From the NCBI GenBank assembly GCA_000961805.1, contig LADV01000044.1, forward strand, positions 1 to 5,691: a stretch of 5,691 nt of DNA, in the 5' to 3' direction. Source of the DNA: Peptococcaceae bacterium BRH_c23. GTDB lineage: Bacteria; Bacillota_B; Desulfitobacteriia; Desulfitobacteriales; Desulfitobacteriaceae. Below are positions 1-4,270 of the stretch, piece by piece. Numbering within the stretch: position 1 is the first letter of the stretch; each line of letters starts with the position of its first letter. Below the pieces are notes generated by a model. It worked only from the letters and a program-made list of their open reading frames with translations, was not told the origin of the DNA and did not search any database. Made by a program: the position numbers and the translations under genes.

Positions 1-306
1 AGTAAAACGAAACGAGGTAATAAAGCTTTAAAAGGTGTTTTATGCGAATGTGCATGGGCTGCATCTGTTACAAGAAATACACGATTATCAGCAACCTATT
101 GGCGTTTGGTAAAACGTTTAGGCAAAAACAAAGCCATAGTAGCTGTAGCTCACTTAATTCTTAGAATAGCCTATCAAATTTTACAAACTAAAACCCCATA
201 TCAAGAACTTGGTACACAGTTTATCGAAAATCAGGAGAAGAAGAAAGAACAACGTTTGATTAAGGCACTAGAATCAAAAGGATACCAAATAGTTAAAGCA
301 TCATAA
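1..306 (+). CDS. IS110-family transposase, C-terminal fragment (cut by window edge)
   Basis: The reading frame is open from base 1 and ends at TAA 304-306, giving about 101 visible residues, so the start lies upstream of the window. The fragment opens with KTKRGNKALKGVL and continues through an AWAAS stretch, YWRLVKRLGKNKA, a VAVAHLILRIAYQIL helix and YQELG. This is the layout of the C-terminal end of the IS116/IS110/IS902 transposase domain (Transposase_20). Family members are DEDD/serine recombinases that use a bridge RNA to choose target and donor DNA. The catalytic serine lies N-terminal to this fragment and cannot be checked. The open frame to a normal stop argues against decay in the visible part. 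Family assignment is confident, but the subgroup (IS110 or IS1111) cannot be decided from this end alone. Confidence 0.88.
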   Translation, partial: SKTKRGNKALKGVLCECAWAASVTRNTRLSATYWRLVKRLGKNKAIVAVAHLILRIAYQILQTKTPYQELGTQFIENQEKKKEQRLIKALESKGYQIVKAS

Positions 307-321
307 CCTCCGTGCGTAGCT

Positions 322-355
322 ATAACAGTGTTCTCGGGCATGTTATTGTCTTTTT
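322..355 (+). terminator. Weak hairpin plus T-run after transposase
   Basis: ATAACA (322-327) pairs with TGTTAT (341-346). A further TG/CA pair forms inside if one G is bulged, leaving an 8-base loop. Four bases later comes TTTTT (351-355). The stem is AT-rich and the T-run is offset, so this is at best a weak intrinsic terminator. It could equally be a structural part of an IS110 end or its non-coding RNA. Confidence 0.25.
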
Positions 356-385
356 AGGGGTAGGTGATTTGGAAACAAAGATTTA

Positions 386-403
386 GAGGGTTTTGAGGGT
401 TTT
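386..403 (+). repeat. Tandem 9-mer GAGGGTTTT x2
   Basis: Two perfect adjacent copies of GAGGGTTTT lie 80 bases after the transposase stop. They may be a protein or RNA recognition part of the IS110 right end, or chance. Confidence 0.6.
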
Positions 404-462
404 AATGTTCACTGAAATAACAGTTTGAAATGACAGCGCGTAGATTCATTTTCGTAAGAAAA

Positions 463-498
463 CTTGGCTGGCGCCAAGCCTTGGCGAGGCGGCCGCCT
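463..498. repeat. GC-rich overlapping palindromes
   Basis: CTTGGC (463-468), GCCAAG (473-478) and CTTGGC (480-485) can form two mutually exclusive hairpins, because the central arm can pair with either neighbour. Directly after is the perfect 12-bp palindrome AGGCGGCCGCCT (487-498). The block is far more GC-rich than the flanks, resembling REP-like or other intergenic structured repeats. It could also mark the junction between the IS110 end and host DNA. Confidence 0.65.
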
Positions 499-501
499 TA
501 G

Positions 502-556
502 TTGCACTTATGCTTAGAAAGTATATAACGCAAGTTTGTACTTTCTGATAGTGCAA
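502..556. repeat. Two-part inverted repeat, possible structured RNA or operator
   Basis: Outer arms TTGCACT (502-508) and AGTGCAA (550-556) enclose inner arms AGAAAGTA (516-523) and TACTTTCT (539-546), with a 15-base loop. All 15 pairs are perfect Watson-Crick, separated by an asymmetric internal loop (7 and 3 bases). On the + strand it is followed by an A-run. Read on the minus strand the T-run precedes the hairpin, so it is not a standard terminator in either direction. It lies about 115 bases upstream of the zinc-ribbon gene. Confidence 0.55.
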
Positions 557-626
557 AAAAATCTTTTCTAAGAGAAAGAACACAAAAGTTTCACAAATTC
601 TTAAGGAAGACTCCTTGTTTTTACTG

Positions 627-632
627 TATAAT
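627..632 (+). promoter_or_regulatory. Probable -10 box for zinc-ribbon gene
   Basis: A perfect TATAAT sits about 40 bases before the ATG at 672. No good -35 hexamer lies at the usual 16-18 base spacing (603-610 reads purine-rich). A small hairpin AAGGA (603-607) / TCCTT (612-616) followed by a T-run occupies the place of the -35. The promoter, if real, may need an activator or another sigma factor. Confidence 0.4.
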
Positions 633-671
633 AAAAATAATGTTGGATCTCTGATAGGAGTTGGCTAAATC

Positions 672-884
672 ATGAATTGCCCATTATGTAAAGCGCGTGA
701 GGTCGGCCGTATTGGCCGTGAACGTTATTATTGCAGAGAATGTTGTCATGAGTGGACAAAGGGAGACGGAGTGGTAAACATATATGAAGTCTTGTCGGAT
801 GGGTCGGTGGAACGATTAGAAACATCAGCCGAGCCTCGATCAGTTTCGTCACCTCAGCGGGTTGCCCGTCGACGCGCCGGGTAA
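672..884 (+). CDS. Small zinc-ribbon protein, unknown function (70 aa)
   Basis: The protein starts with an N-terminal zinc-ribbon-like knuckle pair: C3-x2-C6 and C21-x2-C24, with an additional C25-H26. A YYC sequence before the second knuckle is typical of small treble-clef/zinc-ribbon domains. A short segment (VVNIYEVLSDGSVERL) resembles a beta-hairpin, and the tail is basic and probably disordered (ending ARRRAG). Such proteins usually bind nucleic acid or another protein through the metal site; the target here is unknown. The start is supported by AGGAG at 656-660, 11 bases before ATG. A TATAAT box lies upstream, and a long hairpin (924-968) lies 39 bases beyond the stop. The gene seems to stand alone as its own transcription unit. 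No named family is recognised beyond the metal-binding fold. Confidence 0.75.
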   Translation: MNCPLCKAREVGRIGRERYYCRECCHEWTKGDGVVNIYEVLSDGSVERLETSAEPRSVSSPQRVARRRAG

Positions 885-891
885 GTATGGA

Positions 892-922
892 TTGACAGAA
901 TATTCAATAGTTTAGCTATATG
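892..922 (+). promoter_or_regulatory. Possible promoter with consensus -35
   Basis: A perfect TTGACA (892-897) is followed after 19 bases by TATATG (917-922), a poor -10 at long spacing. If used, transcription would begin inside or next to the 18-bp hairpin at 924-968, giving the siroheme-protein operon a strongly structured leader. The poor -10 keeps confidence low. Confidence 0.25.
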
Positions 923-923
923 G

Positions 924-968
924 ATAAGCACTAAAGAGAGCAGAATAATGGCTCTCTTTAGTGCTTAT
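924..968. terminator. 18-bp perfect hairpin, likely bidirectional terminator or barrier
   Basis: ATAAGCACTAAAGAGAGC (924-941) pairs perfectly with its reverse complement at 951-968 around the 9-base loop AGAATAATG. It stands between the zinc-ribbon gene and the siroheme-protein gene, the position of a terminator. There is no T-run on either side, so it is not a textbook intrinsic terminator. An mRNA-stabilising 3' structure, a leader element for the next gene, or a decayed repeat remain possible. Confidence 0.55.
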
Positions 969-976
969 ATGAGTTT

Positions 977-989
977 AATATCAGATATT
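977..989. promoter_or_regulatory. Small palindrome upstream of siroheme-protein gene
   Basis: AATATC and GATATT form a perfect 6-bp dyad around one central base, about 80 bases before the ATG at 1070. A second, looser GATAT...ATATC pair lies at 1013-1030. The placement suits a regulator site, but the sequence matches no operator I recognise, and AT-rich dyads are common by chance. Confidence 0.2.
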
Positions 990-1069
990 CGATAGTTTTG
1001 CAGGATTCCCACGATATATAGAGAAATATCATATTAAGAAAGTTTTCAAATAGTGGGGGGAGAAGTATC

Positions 1070-1828
1070 ATGACTGAACTTCAGCGAGATCTTAACTTTC
1101 AATGGACGGGTGAAGCTGTAGAATGTGAGAGCGGGATCCATTGGGGCATTGCAGAACAAGCCAATGGAATGGTAGCAATAATCGTAAACTCCCCTGGCGG
1201 AATTTTGACGGGTAAACAGGTGAGTGTTCTTGCTCAGATTATTGGCGAGGATGGGGTCCTGAAGAACACCCGTCGCATGACATCTCTACTGCTTATCCCT
1301 AAAGAGAAAGTCGAGGCCGCCTTGGATCAACTTCAAACGGTCGGACTCCGTGTGGCAAACTTACACAAAAGTGTTCGAAATATCGCAGCCTGCCCAGGGA
1401 AGGGATTTTCCCCCAACTCTCGTGGAGATACTTTAGAACTGGCCAAAATAATCGATGAAGCTTTTTACGCTACAATACTGCCGTGGGATTTTAAAATCGG
1501 AATTTCAGGTTGTCCGCGCAATTGTACGGGTGTACAGTGCCATGATCTTGGACTAATGGCAGAACCACGTGGTAAATATTCCCTTTGGATAGGTGGGACA
1601 GAGTCGGGAATGAATCCAAAACATGGAGCATTAGTGCGTAAGGGGATCCCCAGAGATCAAGTAGTTCCTGTTGTGAAGCGGATTCTAGAGACCTATGTAG
1701 CAAGTGCGGAGGAATTAGGAGAAGACCTAGGCACGAGGGCCCGACTTTATCATGTCATAGAAAAAACAGGATTTGAGCGTTTCAAGCAGGCTGTAGAGGA
1801 ACTCTTGGACAATACTTCCGCTAAGTAG
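1070..1828 (+). CDS. Nitrite/sulfite reductase-like siroheme [4Fe-4S] protein, short form (252 aa)
   Basis: The protein has one copy of the nitrite/sulfite reductase repeat. Residues about 28-98 form the ferredoxin-like half domain (GGILTGKQV, then NTRRM in place of the usual TTRQ stretch). Residues about 100-245 form the siroheme/[4Fe-4S] domain. The second cluster motif C148-x3-C152 is intact within ISGCPRNC, and C152 would be the cysteine bridging cluster and siroheme. The first motif, normally C-x5-C, reads C108-x5-S114, so one of the four classical ligands is replaced by serine. C157 and C19 are possible substitutes. Full-length assimilatory reductases have two such repeats, so this short form resembles small stand-alone sulfite-reductase-like proteins of anaerobes. 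It may be an electron-transfer, sensor or substrate-specialised protein; catalysis is uncertain. GGGGGGAG at 1054-1061 followed by an 8-base spacer supports the start. It is probably the first gene of a unit with the two downstream genes. Confidence 0.85.
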   Translation: MTELQRDLNFQWTGEAVECESGIHWGIAEQANGMVAIIVNSPGGILTGKQVSVLAQIIGEDGVLKNTRRMTSLLLIPKEKVEAALDQLQTVGLRVANLHKSVRNIAACPGKGFSPNSRGDTLELAKIIDEAFYATILPWDFKIGISGCPRNCTGVQCHDLGLMAEPRGKYSLWIGGTESGMNPKHGALVRKGIPRDQVVPVVKRILETYVASAEELGEDLGTRARLYHVIEKTGFERFKQAVEELLDNTSAK

Positions 1829-1893
1829 AAAGAGAAGTTTATCCGATAGATAAATAGAACCTATATTAAAAACCGTTAGAAAGAGGTAGAGAA

Positions 1894-2283
1894 ATGGCAG
1901 CACAAGGATTCAGTAAACTTAGTGCCTATAAGGCATTCTCAAAAATGGATAAAGCTTGTGCACAGGGGTGTAAATGTTCTGCCCTGTGTCAATTGTTCAT
2001 GGCCAAGGAATTTCTCAGTTTGTCTGCGCAGACGGGCGAGAAATTTACAGATAAAATTCCGGAGGATATTCTCGATATGTTCCGGAGTGTACCGCTTATA
2101 TCAGAACGATATAAAAGCATGGAACTTCAAGAAGCTTACTTCGAGGTACAAAGCATTTGTGATAATTGTGCAACGGATGAGCACGATTCCTATTGTACAG
2201 TCAATGTGGTGCTGACTGCTTTAGGGATTCTGCTGGAGGGCAAAGACTATGTCTCAGATAAAGATCAGGAACTTGCAAATTAA
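1894..2283 (+). CDS. Cysteine-rich protein of unknown family (129 aa)
   Basis: No family is recognised. The protein has seven cysteines in two groups: C22-x3-C26-x-C28-x3-C32 near the N-terminus, and C89-x2-C92-x8-C101 near the C-terminus. Between them lies a mostly helical, acidic stretch. No signal peptide or membrane segment is seen, so it should be cytoplasmic. The spacing fits binding of an iron-sulfur cluster or zinc, but matches no standard ferredoxin (C-x2-C-x2-C-x3-C) pattern. The start has AGAGGT (1882-1887) six bases before ATG. It lies 65 bases after the siroheme-protein gene and 34 bases before the globin chemoreceptor gene, with no terminator between, so co-transcription is likely. 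A small electron-transfer or sensor partner of the siroheme protein is a reasonable inference, not shown by sequence. Confidence 0.8.
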   Translation: MAAQGFSKLSAYKAFSKMDKACAQGCKCSALCQLFMAKEFLSLSAQTGEKFTDKIPEDILDMFRSVPLISERYKSMELQEAYFEVQSICDNCATDEHDSYCTVNVVLTALGILLEGKDYVSDKDQELAN

Positions 2284-2310
2284 GATAGTTGTTTAGAGTT
2301 AGATTTGCTG

Positions 2311-2329
2311 AGAGAGGATGAGTGTTTTG
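2311..2329 (+). promoter_or_regulatory. Ribosome binding site deciding the chemoreceptor start
   Basis: GAGAGG (2312-2317) directly touches the ATG at 2318, leaving no spacer, whereas the in-frame TTG at 2327-2329 has a normal 9-base spacer. TTG is a common start in Gram-positive bacteria, so translation probably begins at 2327, shortening the protein by three residues to 415. Confidence 0.6.
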
Positions 2330-3574
2330 AGTCGATTACATCAGTTTAGCTTAGACGAGTCTGTTCGATTATTGAGGATGGATACGGAGCAATTGGCCGT
2401 ACTTAAAGAGATTAGATTTATTATTGAGCGCGATTCAGATGAAATAATCCGGAACTTCTATGCCCATGTGACGACTTTCCCAGATCTTAAGGCTATTATT
2501 GACCGATTTTCCTCAGTGGAGAATTTGAAAATTACCATGAAGAAATATTTACTGTCACTCTTCCCGGATAAGATCAATGAGGAATTCATGCAGTGGCGCA
2601 TCACCATCGGAGAGGTACATAATCGGATTAATCTACCACCGTTTTACTATTTGAGTGCCAATCAGTTTCTTAATGACGAGATTGTGCCAAGAATTTTCAA
2701 ACACTATCGTAAAAAAGTTGACCTAGCTATCTATGCCAGTTCAGCTATTCAGAAAATCTTGAATTTCGATCAGCAAGTTGTTATGGCAAGCTATATCCAG
2801 TCCTATATGATTGAAATAGACAAGAAGGCCGAATTAGAGAACGCCCTAAGCGAAATAGATAGTTTGCAACGAAGTGTGAGCGAAGCTAGTCAAGCGCTAG
2901 CAGCAACTTCTGAGGAAACGGCAGCTTCTGCGGCGGAGATGAATGAGGCGACTGCACAGATTTCAGGTAATGCCTCTGAAGCAGCCGAATTCTCTCAGCA
3001 AGTGGATACTTTGGCGCAAGAAGGTGTTCGGAAGATTCAAATGATATCAGATACAATTTTGCGTTTAGCAACCATGACGTCTGAGATGCAGGGCAAAATG
3101 ACCGAACTTGATAAAAGCTCTGCGCGCATTGCGTCTGTCACCGATGTGATCAAGGAAATCGCTTCTCAAACCAATCTCTTAGCGTTAAATGCTGCTATTG
3201 AAGCGGCACGAGCTGGAGACAGCGGTCGAGGCTTTGGAGTTGTCGCAGAGGAAGTCAAGAAGCTCGCTAACCATTCCGAACAGTCCGTCAAAGAGATCAG
3301 CGCTCTGATTACAATTACAAAACAGAATACCGTCGCGGTGAACCAATCGATTGCTCAAACAACAGAGGCCATGCACGGCGCTGCAGCGGAGGCCGGGGAA
3401 GTAGTCAGCCGCTTTGGAGAAATCATGTCCGCGATTGATGCGAGTATCAAGCAAGTTCAAGGAATCGCCCAACAGATCGATGCCTTATCCTTGACCGCAA
3501 GTCAGATTGGAGCGGCATCTGAGGATGTAGCCAACTCAGCAACCTCTTTAGCGCAAATGGGGTTACGAAATTAA
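2318..3574 (+). CDS. Globin-coupled methyl-accepting chemotaxis protein (HemAT-like soluble receptor)
   Basis: Residues about 10-170 form a protoglobin sensor domain. H101 in [15 protein letters not shown] matches the proximal heme histidine in the HxRIxLxPxxY motif of Bacillus subtilis HemAT, and Y48 (NFYAHV) matches its distal-side tyrosine. Residues about 175-418 form the cytoplasmic signalling domain, with the highly conserved hairpin tip at about 281-320 ([20 protein letters not shown], then [15 protein letters not shown]). No membrane segment is present, so this is a soluble receptor that should bind heme, sense O2, NO or CO, and control CheA through CheW. The length (418 aa) is close to HemAT (about 432). 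The C-terminus stops soon after [11 protein letters not shown], where many related receptors continue for about 10-20 more residues; a repeat element begins at the stop codon, so slight truncation is possible. The better start may be TTG 2327. It is the last gene of the likely three-gene unit. Confidence 0.93.
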   Translation: MSVLSRLHQFSLDESVRLLRMDTEQLAVLKEIRFIIERDSDEIIRNFYAHVTTFPDLKAIIDRFSSVENLKITMKKYLLSLFPDKINEEFMQWRITIGEVHNRINLPPFYYLSANQFLNDEIVPRIFKHYRKKVDLAIYASSAIQKILNFDQQVVMASYIQSYMIEIDKKAELENALSEIDSLQRSVSEASQALAATSEETAASAAEMNEATAQISGNASEAAEFSQQVDTLAQEGVRKIQMISDTILRLATMTSEMQGKMTELDKSSARIASVTDVIKEIASQTNLLALNAAIEAARAGDSGRGFGVVAEEVKKLANHSEQSVKEISALITITKQNTVAVNQSIAQTTEAMHGAAAEAGEVVSRFGEIMSAIDASIKQVQGIAQQIDALSLTASQIGAASEDVANSATSLAQMGLRN

Positions 3575-3789
3575 GAGAGACTTGTATGACACAGCGCTCG
3601 GTCTTACGACGCAGAGCAAACTAACCGTTCGAGCTCCTACTATGTAGAGCGGGGTCCCCGCCAAACTCGCCATCCTTGGCTCGGTTGGCGGCAGTGCACA
3701 TCCTTGTGCACTGCCCCGTATCTGGGGTCGGTCGCTTGAACGGAAGTTTGCTAGTCTGCTTACGTAAAGACGTCGCGCTCGTGTCATAC
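3575..3789. mobile_element. Foldback (MITE-like) element with ~50-bp imperfect terminal inverted repeats
   Basis: GTATGACAC (3584-3592) and GTGTCATAC (3781-3789) are perfect inverted ends. Pairing continues inward with small gaps, so that 3584-3634 matches the reverse complement of about 3735-3789. Matching blocks include AGCGC, TTACG, GCAAACT, CCGTTC and AGC. Inside lie GCTC(c)TAC/GTAGAGC (3633-3650), GCGGGG/CCCCGC (3649-3661), CCGCCAA/TTGGCGG (3658-3664/3685-3691), a perfect 11-bp stem GGCAGTGCACA (3690-3700) / TGTGCACTGCC (3705-3715), and CCCC/GGGG (3714-3727). No transposase is encoded, so it would be non-autonomous. No clear target duplication is seen. Its left 80 bases recur at 5491-5571. 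The lack of T-runs argues against a plain intrinsic terminator, though it may still shape the 3' end of the chemoreceptor mRNA. Confidence 0.65.
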
Positions 3790-3813
3790 TGCGTCCCGGG
3801 CTTAGGGTCGAGG

Positions 3814-3858
3814 AACGGAAGGACGAGGAACGGAAGAACGAAGAACGGAAGAACGAAG
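3814..3858. repeat. 15-bp tandem repeat, three units, purine-rich
   Basis: The units are AACGGAAGGACGAGG (3814-3828) and two identical copies of AACGGAAGAACGAAG (3829-3843, 3844-3858). The strand contains no T across the array, and related GAACGAA words continue to 3888. The matching tract of copy B (about 4076-4120) has the same words without the regular period. Confidence 0.85.
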
Positions 3859-3895
3859 AATAAAAAACGCGGAACGAAGAACGAAAGGCTTGGGA

Positions 3896-3920
3896 GACGG
3901 CACATTTTATGTGCACCGTC
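3896..3920. repeat. Hairpin closing copy A
   Basis: GACGGCACAT (3896-3905) pairs with ATGTG (3909-3913) and CCGTC (3916-3920), with a TTT loop and a bulged CA. The same hairpin closes copy B with a different loop. Confidence 0.7.
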
Positions 3921-3936
3921 TATGGAAGTCGATAGT

Positions 3937-3969
3937 CGTGCAAGTTGGGGATGGTTCTTGACTTGCATG
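3937..3969. repeat. Hairpin in the spacer between copies A and B
   Basis: CGTGCAAGT (3937-3945) pairs with ACTTGCATG (3961-3969) through eight Watson-Crick pairs and one G-T pair, with a 15-base loop. It takes the place, next to copy B, that the 11-bp stem at 3690-3715 has next to copy A. Confidence 0.55.
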
Positions 3970-4163
3970 TGTGCACTGCCCCGTGTCTGGGGTCGGTCGC
4001 TTGAACGGAAGTTTGCTAGTCTGCTTACGTAAAGACGTCGCGCTCGTGTCATACTGCGTTCCAGGCTTGGGCAGCGGAACGGATGGACGAAGAACGAGGG
4101 AATAAGAACGAAAGAACGAAGGGCTTGGGCTGACGGCACATTGCATGTGCACCGTCTATGGAT
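3970..4163. repeat. Direct repeat, copy B
   Basis: This is the second copy of the right half of the foldback element, 265 bases downstream of copy A. It carries the CCCC/GGGG hairpin (3979-3992), the right terminal inverted repeat ending GTGTCATAC (4046-4054), a shorter purine-rich tract and the closing hairpin. It has no adjacent left end of its own, so it is either an incomplete element or part of a tandem duplication. Confidence 0.85.
4132..4156. repeat. Hairpin closing copy B
   Basis: GACGGCACAT (4132-4141) pairs with ATGTG (4145-4149) and CCGTC (4152-4156), with a TGC loop and the same bulged CA as in copy A. Stem and bulge are identical between the copies while all three loop bases except the first differ, which fits conservation of the stem. 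Confidence 0.7.
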
Positions 4164-4257
4164 GACGTAATCGGGGCAAATATGAATTGCACTTAAGAAT
4201 AAACTGGTAAACTTGGAACAAACAAAGCATAGAGAGATTTAAGGAGTATCTAAAATT

Positions 4258-4264
4258 AAAGGAG
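4258..4264 (+). promoter_or_regulatory. Ribosome binding site of HD-GYP gene
   Basis: AAAGGAG is six bases before the ATG at 4271, a near-ideal site that fixes the start. A second AAGGAG at 4241-4246 has no start codon at the right distance. No clear promoter hexamers could be picked between the repeats and this site. Confidence 0.8.
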
Positions 4265-4270
4265 CGTATT

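Larger units (their letters stand above)
307..671. other. Non-coding stretch between IS110 transposase and zinc-ribbon gene
   Basis: No convincing gene is seen in these 365 bases. From left to right they hold a small hairpin with a nearby T-run (322-355), a tandem 9-mer (386-403), GC-rich overlapping palindromes (463-498), a two-part inverted repeat (502-556), an AT-rich section and a TATAAT box (627-632). The first 100-150 bases probably belong to the right end of the IS110 element. The exact end cannot be placed, because IS110 elements lack conventional terminal inverted repeats and the left end is outside the window. Confidence 0.6.
3705..3926. repeat. Direct repeat, copy A (right half of foldback element plus tail)
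   Basis: Positions 3705-3794 match 3970-4059 with a single difference (A at 3720, G at 3985). Similarity continues with gaps through GGCTT, the purine-rich GAACGAA tract and a closing hairpin followed by CTATGGA. The purine-rich tract is longer in this copy. Copy A therefore contains the right terminal inverted repeat, the low-complexity tract and the hairpin at 3896-3920. Confidence 0.85.
3575..4270. other. Repeat-filled intergenic region
   Basis: No credible gene is found in these 696 bases. The region holds a foldback element (3575-3789), its duplicated right half (3705-3926 and 3970-4163), a 15-bp tandem repeat, several hairpins and, from about 4164, ordinary AT-rich DNA leading to the ribosome binding site of the HD-GYP gene. 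Long open frames cross it on both strands, but their low-complexity products (runs of RSSFF or KNGRT type) come from a 15-bp period, which is divisible by three and so keeps all frames open. Confidence 0.85.

Noticed and set aside
670..852. Minus-strand open frame opposite the zinc-ribbon gene
   Set aside because: It is a shadow of the plus-strand gene, which has paired CxxC motifs, a ribosome binding site and a promoter-like box. The minus product shows no recognisable domain.
1491..1703. Minus-strand frames inside the siroheme-type gene, the chemoreceptor gene (2886-3071, 3185-3472) and the HD-GYP gene (5049-5240)
   Set aside because: Each lies wholly inside a plus-strand gene with clear domain motifs, so these are shadows.
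1922..2215. Alternative plus-strand frame inside the seven-cysteine gene
   Set aside because: The 1894 frame has the better ribosome binding site, ordered cysteine motifs and full length. The alternative product has atypical composition and no motif.
3620..3640. tRNA-like T-loop (GTTCGAGCTC) in the left end of the foldback element
   Set aside because: No acceptor stem, anticodon arm or correct spacing can be assembled around it. The bases are better explained by the terminal inverted repeat, and the second copy changes the key positions to TTTAAGCTC.
3649..3727. GC-rich stems as a standard intrinsic terminator for the chemoreceptor gene
   Set aside because: Several strong stems exist but none is followed by a T-run on either strand, so only a general 3'-end role is suggested under the element entries.
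3563..4152. Long open frames on both strands across the repeat region (for example 3676-4032 plus; 3621-4139 and 3563-3916 minus)
   Set aside because: The products are low-complexity RSSFF, LPF or KNGRT runs from the 15-bp repeat and from inverted repeats. They lack good ribosome binding sites, and the same protein segments recur because the DNA is repeated.
3705..4163. CRISPR-like array from the direct repeats
   Set aside because: There are only two long copies (about 200 bases), with related rather than unique intervening sequence and no cas genes.
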